NCBI GenBank assembly: GCA_946623875.1
Contig: CAMORO010000014.1
Location: 1-42,395 of the forward strand
Source of the DNA: an uncultured Lachnospiraceae bacterium
Lineage (GTDB): Bacteria; Bacillota; Clostridia; Lachnospirales; Lachnospiraceae
DNA length: 42,395 nt
Direction of reading: 5' to 3'
Part shown: one piece after another, positions 27,087-34,281 of the stretch
How the letters are laid out: each line of letters opens with the position of its first letter
Position numbering within the stretch: the stretch's first letter is position 1
Position numbers and translations under genes: made by a program
Notes under the pieces: generated by a model
Databases searched by the model: none
What the model saw: only the letters and a program-made list of their open reading frames with translations
What the model was told of the DNA's origin: nothing

Positions 27087-28304
27087 CTAACGTATCTCTC
27101 CCGACTCGTTCTCCATCCTCCAGTCGATACATCTCTTGAGATAATGTATGTAATCGGGATTCTTACACATTCCCTTACCTTCAACATCCGATATCTTGGC
27201 TACATCCATTCCGTTGCAGGCGGTTGTCTTCATTACTATATTAAGAGCTTCAACCTCCGTATCATTGGCAAGATACGTGCCGATACCGAAGGCCGTCTTA
27301 ACCTTATCCTTAAAATATCTGTTTATCTTTGTTGCCCTGTCAAAATCAAGGCTGTCCGAAAACAGCAGTGTCTTAAACTTAGGATCGATGCCCAGTTCCC
27401 TGTAGTGGGCTATCATCTTATCACCCCATTCATACGGATCTCCGCTGTCATGACGCACACCCGAAAAGAGAGTCGAATAAGTAAGACGGAAATCCCGTAA
27501 AAAACAGTCTGTTGTGATCGCATCCGTAAGTGCGGTTCCGTTGAGCACTCCGTATTCCTTTACCCATGCATCAAGAGCATACCAGTTGGAATAAGCCGGG
27601 TTGTGCTTGTGATTACCCTGTCCCACGCACATGATCCACTCATGAGCCATGGTACCGACAGGTGTAATGCCGTACTTCTTTGCCAGATACACATTGGATG
27701 TACCGACAAAGAATGAACCCTCGTACTTTCCTTCCTTTAATGCCCTGACCGCCAGATCCTGTGCCTCTGCCGACAGACGTCTTCTCATGCCGAATTCCGA
27801 AAAAGCGTTAAGCTCATATTCCCCGTTCTCAAGCTTGGCAACCTTGTCCCGAAGCCTCTCCTTAAAGCTCTTAATAAGCTTATCGTAATCGTAAGCCATC
27901 CTGAAATACACTTCGTTTACGATTGCAAGGGTAGGTATCTCATACATCGAAGTGTTAAGCCATGTACCCTTAGTCTCTATTGAGAGTCCGCATTCGGAAT
28001 CCGTAGTTATCTCAAAATCATCAAATCTGGGCTTCCACAACCTGAGAAAATCAACATACGAGCCCTTTATCCATTTAATATTGTTAAGATAGGTAAGTTC
28101 ATCCTCATTAAAACGGAGATTACAGTACATCCTGATCTGATCCCTGATCTCTTCAACCATCTCAGGCGTAAAATGAACATCCATATTCCTGCACTTAAAG
28201 CTCCATGTGGTCTTATAATCGCTGAACTGATGATAAATAGCCTGTCCCATCGAGAACTTGTATGCATCCGTTTCCAAAAGGCTGTTAATGATCTGATCCA
28301 ACAT
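27087..28304 (-). CDS. pncB: Nicotinate phosphoribosyltransferase
   Basis: Converts nicotinate and PRPP to nicotinate mononucleotide in NAD salvage, coupled to ATP hydrolysis through a phospho-histidine. The 405-residue length fits the proteobacterial-type PncB. Key stretches are the N-terminal LLETDAYKFSMGQAIYHQF, GMRRRLSAEAQDLAVRAL, the phospho-His region GTMAHEWIMCVGQGN, FSGVRHDSGDPYEWGDKMI and FSDSLDFDRATKI with GIGTYLAND. AAGGAG lies about 6 nt before the ATG. A strong promoter is at 28360-28388. It appears to be the first gene of a run pncB-ileS-glgP-kinase-peptidase-like. Confidence 0.96.
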   Translation of the reverse strand: MLDQIINSLLETDAYKFSMGQAIYHQFSDYKTTWSFKCRNMDVHFTPEMVEEIRDQIRMYCNLRFNEDELTYLNNIKWIKGSYVDFLRLWKPRFDDFEITTDSECGLSIETKGTWLNTSMYEIPTLAIVNEVYFRMAYDYDKLIKSFKERLRDKVAKLENGEYELNAFSEFGMRRRLSAEAQDLAVRALKEGKYEGSFFVGTSNVYLAKKYGITPVGTMAHEWIMCVGQGNHKHNPAYSNWYALDAWVKEYGVLNGTALTDAITTDCFLRDFRLTYSTLFSGVRHDSGDPYEWGDKMIAHYRELGIDPKFKTLLFSDSLDFDRATKINRYFKDKVKTAFGIGTYLANDTEVEALNIVMKTTACNGMDVAKISDVEGKGMCKNPDYIHYLKRCIDWRMENESGEIR

Positions 28305-28359
28305 TTCCTACTCCTTACATATTTTAAAAGGCACAAGCCTCACGACAATAGCAAATTTC

Positions 28360-28388
28360 ATTATATAGCTAAATCGGGGCTTTGTAAA
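28360..28388 (-). promoter_or_regulatory. Sigma-A-type promoter for pncB and downstream genes
   Basis: On the minus strand: TTTACA (28383-28388), 17-bp spacer, TATAAT (28360-28365). The leader is about 48 nt. A small AGGC-TTGT-GCCT hairpin followed by TTTT lies in the leader but is probably too weak to terminate. Confidence 0.75.
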
Positions 28389-28403
28389 TCTTTTGTCTTT
28401 TTC

Positions 28404-28432
28404 TTTTCAACAGCGGCGGAATGCACTATAAT
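28404..28432 (+). promoter_or_regulatory. Promoter for the cysteine-cluster protein
   Basis: TTTTCA (28404-28409), 17-bp spacer, perfect TATAAT (28427-28432). Divergent from the pncB promoter, about 16 bp away. The predicted start is near 28439, 20 nt before the small ORF at 28459. Confidence 0.6.
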
Positions 28433-28458
28433 CATATGCTGTGGAACAAAGGATAATC

Positions 28459-28524
28459 ATGGATTTTGACATATTTGCAGCAAAACGTGTAAAAACAGGA
28501 AAATACAATGATCAGAGAAGTTGA
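28459..28524 (+). CDS. Possible upstream small ORF, 21 aa
   Basis: ATG preceded by AAAGGA at 5 nt, coding for MDFDIFAAKRVKTGKYNDQ then RS and TGA. It overlaps the start of the next gene (ATG at 28508) in another frame by 17 bp. The ribosome site is as good as that of the main gene, so it may be translated as a leader peptide that couples or tunes translation of the downstream protein. The length is too short for composition tests. Confidence 0.3.
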   Translation: MDFDIFAAKRVKTGKYNDQRS

Positions 28525-29209
28525 TATAAATGAAATATCGGACGGAAGACGCTACCGTTCATCGGATATGGTCAAAATAGGATGTGCCGACTGCGCCGGC
28601 TGTTCCGAATGCTGCTCTCAGGTGGACGATACGATAATCCTCGATCCGTATGACATAAAAGAACTGTGCCGGGGTCTTGATACCACTTTCGATGACCTGC
28701 TGTCGGGAGCTTATTTATTAAAAAACAAATCCTTTGCAGATAGTTCTGAATTTACACGGTCAGGAGAAACGGAAATGACCCTGATCCCCGCGATCGAACT
28801 CGGTCATGCCGACGGGCTTCTTCTTCCGCATCTTAATATAAGCAAAGAAACAGGCGGCTGTGTCTTCCTAAGCAGGGACGGCCGCTGTACCATACATGAC
28901 TTCCGTCCGGGATTCTGCCGTCTTTATCCTCTCGGACGTATTTACGAAAACGGCTCATTCTCTTATTTTATCCAGATCCATGAATGTCCCTACCCCAATA
29001 AGACCAAGGTTAAGATCAGGAAATGGCTCGGCATACGAGATCTTCCCTCTTATGAAGCCTTTGTGCTTAAATGGCATGACATTCTGGAAAATGCGCGAAA
29101 AGAGCTGTCAGATATCCATGATATTTCCGAACAATCCCGGTATATCGTGTCTTTTCTCAGGAAGTATTATCAAAACGAGTCAGGAGAAAAATCCCCTGAC
29201 CCGGTTTAA
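28508..29209 (+). CDS. YkgJ-family cysteine-cluster (zinc/iron-chelating) protein
   Basis: Cytoplasmic 233-residue protein. The N-terminal GCADCAGCSECCSQVDDTII and later GGCVFLSRDGRCTIHDFRPG followed by FCRLYPLG form the cysteine pattern of the YkgJ/CxxCxxCC family, thought to bind zinc or iron. The family has no settled enzymatic role; a part in metalloprotein handling or protein modification has been proposed. AGGAAAA lies about 7 nt before the ATG. The C-terminal 10 codons overlap the 3' end of the patatin-like gene on the other strand, and a hairpin lies in the overlap. Confidence 0.85.
   Translation: MIREVDINEISDGRRYRSSDMVKIGCADCAGCSECCSQVDDTIILDPYDIKELCRGLDTTFDDLLSGAYLLKNKSFADSSEFTRSGETEMTLIPAIELGHADGLLLPHLNISKETGGCVFLSRDGRCTIHDFRPGFCRLYPLGRIYENGSFSYFIQIHECPYPNKTKVKIRKWLGIRDLPSYEAFVLKWHDILENARKELSDIHDISEQSRYIVSFLRKYYQNESGEKSPDPV
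29179..29200. terminator. Hairpin in the overlap of two convergent genes
   Basis: Arms GTCAGGAGA and TCCCCTGAC (one mismatch) with a 4-nt loop. It lies wholly within the coding sequence of the cysteine-cluster gene and contains the stop codon of the patatin-like gene (29180-29182). The minus-strand flank (CTCGTTTTGATAATAC) is T-rich. It is nearly identical to the hairpin at 17250-17271. Confidence 0.55.
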
Positions 29210-30031
29210 GCTGTTCAATCCTTCCCGCCTTCCCATATCATAAACTCTCTGAATCTCGTTCTTATCGTTGGAAACACTTATCCTCAGGGCTTCCGAGGGT
29301 CTTATAACAAGGAGTTCTCCTTTTATTTCCTTATCTAAAATATAGGAATAAGTCTCATTATATCTCTCATGCCGGTTCAGCATTGCCTCGGTAAGCTTGG
29401 GGTATTTCCTGTACAAAAGCTTCGCGGCTGCTCCGTATTTGATCTTCTTCTTGATATAGTTGACCGGCTGTGTAAGTATGACAACATTGCGGTCATATCC
29501 AAGCTCCTCAAAAAACCTTATCGGAACGGAATCTCCCACTCCGCCGTCGAGCAGCTTCACTCCGTTTATTTCAACGATCTGTTCAAGCATCGGCATGGCG
29601 CATGACGCCCGTACCCATTCCAAAAAGGTATTAAAGTCATCATTTTTCTCATCATGTCTGTGATGAACCGCCCTGCCTGTCTCTATGTTCGTACAGGTAA
29701 TGTAGAACTCCATCGGGTTTGCATTAAATGTTTTAAAATCAAACTTATCCAGTCTTTCCGGGATCTCATGATAGCAAAAATCCTCCGAATACAGATTTCC
29801 GTTCCTAAAAAGACCCTTCAGGCTTATATATCTTTTATCATCACAATAATCTTTATTATATCTTAAGGCTCTGCCAATCTGCTTTGATTTGTAATTACAT
29901 CCGAAGGCTGCTCCGGCACTTGTTCCGACACCCCCGTCGAATTCTATCCCGTTCTCCATCAACACATCGGTGACGCCCGCTGTGAACATACCCCTCATCG
30001 CGCCACCTTCCATAATAAGGCCTTTTTTCAT
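29180..30031 (-). CDS. Patatin-like phospholipase
   Basis: Predicted acyl hydrolase with a Ser-Asp dyad: oxyanion loop MEGGAMRGMFTAG, nucleophile elbow GVGTSAG (S38) and LLDGGVGDSVP (D162). All are intact. The 283-residue length fits the YjjU/RssA-like bacterial patatins. I chose the ATG at 30031, where GGGAGGAAG precedes it by a few nt; the frame extends to 30100 without support. There is no signal peptide, so it acts in the cytoplasm or at the inner membrane face. A promoter is at 30099-30127, with a short ACCGG/CCGGT hairpin (30060-30078) in the leader. It is divergent from the hydrogenase-like fusion gene. The substrate is unknown. Confidence 0.92.
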   Translation of the reverse strand: MKKGLIMEGGAMRGMFTAGVTDVLMENGIEFDGGVGTSAGAAFGCNYKSKQIGRALRYNKDYCDDKRYISLKGLFRNGNLYSEDFCYHEIPERLDKFDFKTFNANPMEFYITCTNIETGRAVHHRHDEKNDDFNTFLEWVRASCAMPMLEQIVEINGVKLLDGGVGDSVPIRFFEELGYDRNVVILTQPVNYIKKKIKYGAAAKLLYRKYPKLTEAMLNRHERYNETYSYILDKEIKGELLVIRPSEALRISVSNDKNEIQRVYDMGRREGLNSLNRVRGFFS

Positions 30032-30098
30032 GACTTCCTCCCGATAATCCTTATTGAGCACCGGTCTATCCGGCCGGTAACGGACAGAACATGAAGAC

Positions 30099-30127
30099 AT
30101 TCTATCATGTGATGATCTTCAATACAA
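30099..30127 (-). promoter_or_regulatory. Promoter for the patatin-like gene
   Basis: On the minus strand: TTGTAT (30122-30127), 17-bp spacer, TAGAAT (30099-30104). The leader is about 60 nt. Confidence 0.55.
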
Positions 30128-30198
30128 GACCGGTTCACACGGGTAACCACCACTTATGACTTTCCTGATCGGCCTGATGTATCATATACAAACATCTA

Positions 30199-30232
30199 AA
30201 AAAGCATAAAAAAAATTTGCTATATGCTTTTT
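30199..30232. repeat. Inverted repeat upstream of the hydrogenase-like fusion gene
   Basis: Perfect 10-bp arms AAAAAGCATA (30199-30208) and TATGCTTTTT (30223-30232) around a 14-nt AT-rich loop. It touches the candidate -35 of the fusion gene, so it could be an operator. Read on the plus strand it also looks like a weak terminator. Confidence 0.5.
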
Positions 30233-30259
30233 ACTTATGATACTATTAAATTGTATTAT
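30231..30259 (+). promoter_or_regulatory. Candidate promoter for the hydrogenase-like fusion gene
   Basis: TTACTT (30231-30236), 17-bp spacer, TATTAT (30254-30259), giving a leader of about 48 nt. The boxes are only moderate matches. Confidence 0.35.
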
Positions 30260-30313
30260 TGTATACAGATACCGATGATCGTACAAACAGATTAATATAC
30301 AGATATATCAGAA

Positions 30314-32911
30314 ATGACGAATAATAAACTTGTATATACAAATGAAAACTGTGTAGGCTGTAACAAGTGCATAAATGCATGCAGTTGTCTTGGTGCCTGT
30401 GTCCCCGTGGAAGGATCGGAGCACGGCAAATTCCATATAGATGTCGACAGCGAACGTTGTGTGGCATGCGGAGCATGTTTTCAGGCATGTGAGCATAATG
30501 CACGGGAATTCAGGGATGATACCGAACGTTTCCTTAACGATCTTAAGAACGGGGAACAGATCTCGCTTCTTGTCGCACCTTCATTTCCCGCCAATTATCC
30601 CGATGAATATGAAGCAGTACTCGGCGAACTGCATTCGATGGGCGTAAACCGCTTTATAAATATTGCTTTCGGAGCCGATATCGGAACCTGGGCATATATC
30701 AGATACATGCAGGAGAATGATTTCGAAGGCGGAATATCCCAACCCTGTCCGGCAGTTGTAAGCTATATCGAGAAATATGAACCGCAGCTTATAAACAGGC
30801 TGTTTCCCATACAGAGTCCCCTCATGTGTGCAGTCATATATGCACGTAAACAGCTTAAGATCACTGATAAATTTGCATTCTTAAGTCCATGTATTGCCAA
30901 AAAAATAGAGATAGAGGATCCAAACACTCACGGTCTTGTATCATACAATGTTACCTATGCTCATCTTATGAAGCTCATGCGCGAAACAAGACTCAACAAA
31001 AAACAGTCCTTTGATAAGCTCGAATACGGTCTTGGCGGAATATGGCCAATGCCGGGCGGACTTAAGGAAAACATACAATGGCTTCTGGGAGAGGATGTTT
31101 TCATCAGACAGATCGAAGGCGACAAGCGGCTGTACCGTTATCTTCGAAGAAATGCAGACAAGATTTCGCAGGGAAGCATGGGGTTTTCGATGATCGATGC
31201 TCTTAACTGTGAAAACGGTTGTCTGTGCGGCACTGCCACGGAAACAGACATGATCCATAGTGAAGATCCTCTTATATGGCTGCTTAATGCAAGATCGTCG
31301 ATCAAGAATGAGCCAATAGACAAGGCATGGAACCGGGATCTTACTCCGTCAAAGAGGCTTGAGGCACTTAATGAGCGCTACAGGGACTTCTTTCTTTCAG
31401 ACTACATCAGGAAATATGAAGACAAATCCGCTTCCGTACCGGTTAAATATCCTACCGATGAGGAACTTGAAAAGATATTTACGGAAATGCACAAGGACAG
31501 CTTCGAAAAGCGCAACATCAACTGTACCGCCTGCGGAAATGATACCTGCCGTGATATGGCGGTTGCGATATTTAACGGTTTCAACAACAAGAACAACTGT
31601 ATTCATTACAATAAGGATATGGTCGATAAGGAACAGGAAAAGCTGCGATATCTCGCCGACCATGACCAGACACTGGGAATACTTAACAGAAGGGCAATAA
31701 GAGAATGTCTTGAAAGTAAATTCACATACCAGGATACTTTTGCCGTACTGATATCGGATCTTAACAACTTTAAAGGAATTAATGCTACATATGGTAATAA
31801 CGGCGGAGATATCATCCTTAAAAATATTGCAACAGCCGTTAATACATTGTGCTCCCAAAATGGCTGGGTATGCGGAAGGACCGGTGGCGATGAATTTATG
31901 ATCATCATCCCGGGAAAGAACATTTCCCCAGACGGAGGAGAAGTTACCGACCTCTTAACCGCTCTTACAACACCGACACCGATCGGCAGTGAGTGGGTTG
32001 GTACAACAGTAAGTATCGGTATTTCCAACTCTGACGGAGCCACCCCTGTTAAAGAGCATATCTCCGCAGCTGAAAACGCAATGTATATTGCCAAGAGAAA
32101 AGGTAAAAACAGTATTATCGAATTCTCTGCCGAACAGAAAGCCAAATCCAGGGAAGAGAAATCCATAAAAGACAAGGTATGGTATGCCCTTGAAAACGAC
32201 GGTTTCTTCATGGTATACCAGCCACAGGTAGATGCAAAGACCCGTATAGTTAACGGATATGAAGCTCTTGTGCGTATGAAGATCCCCGGGATTTACCCCG
32301 GACAATTCATTCCGATCGCCGAAAAAAACGGATGGATCTGGCGTATCGGAAGGATAACGACCGAACTTGTCGTAAAACAACTGTCCGATTGGATAAAAGA
32401 AGGTCATACGCCCCATCCTGTTTCCATCAATTTCTCAAGCAACCAGTTAAATGATGAAGGATACGTTGATTTTCTTGAAGATCTTCTTACAAAATATAAT
32501 ATTCCTCCCAAATTGGTTGAAATAGAAATAACAGAGGGACTGTTCCTTGAGAAATCAACACAGGCTCAGGAGTTGTTTAACCGTTTCAAGAATCTTGGAA
32601 TCCGTATTCTTATGGATGATTTCGGAACAGGTTATTCTTCTCTGGGTTATCTGACATATATCCCGGTTGATGTGATAAAGCTGGACAAATCTTTGGTTGA
32701 TACCTATCTGGTTGAAGGTAAGGACAGCTTCATTCATAATGTTATCAGGCTTATGCACGACCTTGATAAGGAAATGCTCATAGAGGGTGTTGAAGAGAAA
32801 TGGCAGTATGAGCGACTGTGCGAATTCGGTGCGGACACTATTCAGGGTTATTATTTCAGCAAACCGATATCTCCCGATGAAGCTATTAACTTTACGGTAA
32901 AGGAAGACTGA
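30314..32911 (+). CDS. Ferredoxin-[FeFe]-hydrogenase-like-GGDEF-EAL fusion, putative redox/H2 c-di-GMP sensor
   Basis: Cytoplasmic 865-residue fusion, domains in order. (1) Two-cluster ferredoxin, cysteines 13/16/19/23 and 49/52/55/59. (2) [FeFe]-hydrogenase large-subunit-like domain, about 85-330, with H-cluster cysteines C145 (SQPCPAVV), C193 (LSPCIAKKIE), C299 and C303 (NCENGCLCG). (3) A CxxCx4Cx16C Fe-S motif, C404/C407/C412/C429. (4) GGDEF, about 445-605, with intact GGDEF at 524-528 and no clear RxxD inhibitory site. (5) EAL, about 615-862, with E650-A-L, N706, the DDFGTGYSS loop at 768, K789, E824 and Q844. The usual proton-relay cysteine before C145 is proline, as expected of a sensor rather than a turnover enzyme. 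Both c-di-GMP sites look competent. No strong ribosome site precedes the ATG, but the ferredoxin begins at once. No hydrogenase maturation gene is in the window. Confidence 0.92.
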   Translation: MTNNKLVYTNENCVGCNKCINACSCLGACVPVEGSEHGKFHIDVDSERCVACGACFQACEHNAREFRDDTERFLNDLKNGEQISLLVAPSFPANYPDEYEAVLGELHSMGVNRFINIAFGADIGTWAYIRYMQENDFEGGISQPCPAVVSYIEKYEPQLINRLFPIQSPLMCAVIYARKQLKITDKFAFLSPCIAKKIEIEDPNTHGLVSYNVTYAHLMKLMRETRLNKKQSFDKLEYGLGGIWPMPGGLKENIQWLLGEDVFIRQIEGDKRLYRYLRRNADKISQGSMGFSMIDALNCENGCLCGTATETDMIHSEDPLIWLLNARSSIKNEPIDKAWNRDLTPSKRLEALNERYRDFFLSDYIRKYEDKSASVPVKYPTDEELEKIFTEMHKDSFEKRNINCTACGNDTCRDMAVAIFNGFNNKNNCIHYNKDMVDKEQEKLRYLADHDQTLGILNRRAIRECLESKFTYQDTFAVLISDLNNFKGINATYGNNGGDIILKNIATAVNTLCSQNGWVCGRTGGDEFMIIIPGKNISPDGGEVTDLLTALTTPTPIGSEWVGTTVSIGISNSDGATPVKEHISAAENAMYIAKRKGKNSIIEFSAEQKAKSREEKSIKDKVWYALENDGFFMVYQPQVDAKTRIVNGYEALVRMKIPGIYPGQFIPIAEKNGWIWRIGRITTELVVKQLSDWIKEGHTPHPVSINFSSNQLNDEGYVDFLEDLLTKYNIPPKLVEIEITEGLFLEKSTQAQELFNRFKNLGIRILMDDFGTGYSSLGYLTYIPVDVIKLDKSLVDTYLVEGKDSFIHNVIRLMHDLDKEMLIEGVEEKWQYERLCEFGADTIQGYYFSKPISPDEAINFTVKED

Positions 32912-32922
32912 GCACAGATATC

Positions 32923-34281
32923 CTATACCAAACCCTCAATCAAAACGATAAGGATGAGCACCGGAAGCGCAAACTGTATGCAGCGCTCCAATCCGGTGCT
33001 TATCTTAATGCCTTCTCCCGAATTTACTTCTTTAATATAATTGTCCATGCCCCAACCTGACTCAGATACACAGAACAGGGTAATTATCAGGGATCCGACC
33101 GGAAGAAGAATACTGCTCACAATGAAATCCTCAAAATCCAGCACATTCTTATCTCCCATTATCCGCAGATCACCCAGAACATTGTAACCCAGTACACAGG
33201 GCATGCTCATAACAAGTATTATTATCATATTAATGAACACAGATTTCCTGCGGCTCATTCCAAGATCATCCATCATAAACGCAACCAGATTCTCAAATAC
33301 CGCCGTTACAGTTGAGAAACTGGCAAAGGTCATTAAGATAAAAAACAGAGTTCCCCATACACGTCCACCCGGCATGTTCATGAACACTGTGGGCAGTGTG
33401 ATAAAGATCAGCGACGGTCCCTGATCCGCCTTTATATTATAACTAAAGCATGCCGGAAAAATAATCATCCCTGCCATAACAGCCACAAGAGTATCCAAAA
33501 TACACACCTTAACAGCCTCACCTGTGAGAGTTTTTTCTTCAGACATATAACTTCCGAATACTTCAATACAGCCAATACCTATGCTCAGTGTAAAAAATGC
33601 CTGTTTCATTGATGCAAAGATGACTCTTTCCATACCGATCCCGGAAGCTCTCTCAAAATCCGGAAACAGATAAAACTTCATGGCCTCAGCTGCTCCCTCA
33701 AGTGTCAGACTTTTTATCACCAGCACTATGATAATCAGGAAAAGGCCGACCATCATAAACTTATTGATCCGTTCCAGTCCATTGTTTAATCCGAAGTTTA
33801 GCACGGCAAAACCCGAGATTACAATGACAGCCATAAATATCGTCATTTCTGTGGGATTGGCAAGCATATCCCTAAAAACCTCTCCCACCGCATCCGTTTC
33901 CAGCCTGTCAAAGGTTCCTGTCATAAACTTGCAGAAATAATCAAGGATCCATCCGGATACTGTAGTATAGTACATCATCAGCAGATAACTTCCCATAATG
34001 GCAAACCAGCCGTGGATATGCCACTTGCTTCCCGGCTTTTCCAGTTTCTTATATCCTTTCATGAGACTCTGCCTGCTCGCACGGCCTATTGCATACTCCA
34101 TTGTCATAACCGGAATTCCCATAATAACAAGAAAGAGCAGATAAAACAGTACAAAGACCCCTCCTCCGTTTTCCCCTGCTATATATGGGAACTTCCATAT
34201 ATTCCCTATTCCTATGGCGCATCCTGCACTTACCATTATAAAGCCGATCCTGCTCGCAAATGATCCTCTGGTTTTTTTCAT
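32923..34281 (-). CDS. Sodium-dependent transporter, neurotransmitter:sodium symporter (NSS) family
   Basis: Polytopic membrane protein of 452 residues with about 11-12 hydrophobic helices. The first helix region SAGCAIGIGNIWKFPYIAGE carries the unwound sodium/substrate site typical of LeuT-like NSS proteins, and NGGGVFVLFYLLFLVIMGIP follows. It probably imports an amino acid with sodium; the substrate is unknown. Its ATG overlaps the stop of the YgiQ-like gene (ATGA), so translation is coupled. The 3' end is 11 bp from the convergent fusion gene with no terminator in the gap; a strong hairpin (32957-33000) lies inside its last codons. Confidence 0.95.
   Translation of the reverse strand: MKKTRGSFASRIGFIMVSAGCAIGIGNIWKFPYIAGENGGGVFVLFYLLFLVIMGIPVMTMEYAIGRASRQSLMKGYKKLEKPGSKWHIHGWFAIMGSYLLMMYYTTVSGWILDYFCKFMTGTFDRLETDAVGEVFRDMLANPTEMTIFMAVIVISGFAVLNFGLNNGLERINKFMMVGLFLIIIVLVIKSLTLEGAAEAMKFYLFPDFERASGIGMERVIFASMKQAFFTLSIGIGCIEVFGSYMSEEKTLTGEAVKVCILDTLVAVMAGMIIFPACFSYNIKADQGPSLIFITLPTVFMNMPGGRVWGTLFFILMTFASFSTVTAVFENLVAFMMDDLGMSRRKSVFINMIIILVMSMPCVLGYNVLGDLRIMGDKNVLDFEDFIVSSILLPVGSLIITLFCVSESGWGMDNYIKEVNSGEGIKISTGLERCIQFALPVLILIVLIEGLV
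32957..33000. terminator. Nested hairpin within the 3' end of the NSS gene
   Basis: Outer arms AGCACCGG (32957-32964) and CCGGTGCT (32993-33000), inner arms AGCGC (32966-32970) and GCGCT (32983-32987). It is the first strong hairpin downstream of the convergent hydrogenase-like gene (46 bp after its stop), so it may terminate that transcript. No clean T run follows. Confidence 0.4.

Noticed and set aside
31606-32211. 201-codon open frame opposite the GGDEF region
   Set aside because: Antisense to a well-conserved domain with no start signal.
30314-32911. Fusion gene as a frameshift artefact of two adjacent genes
   Set aside because: The frame is open throughout, and the linker with the CxxCx4Cx16C motif and following helix runs smoothly into GGDEF.
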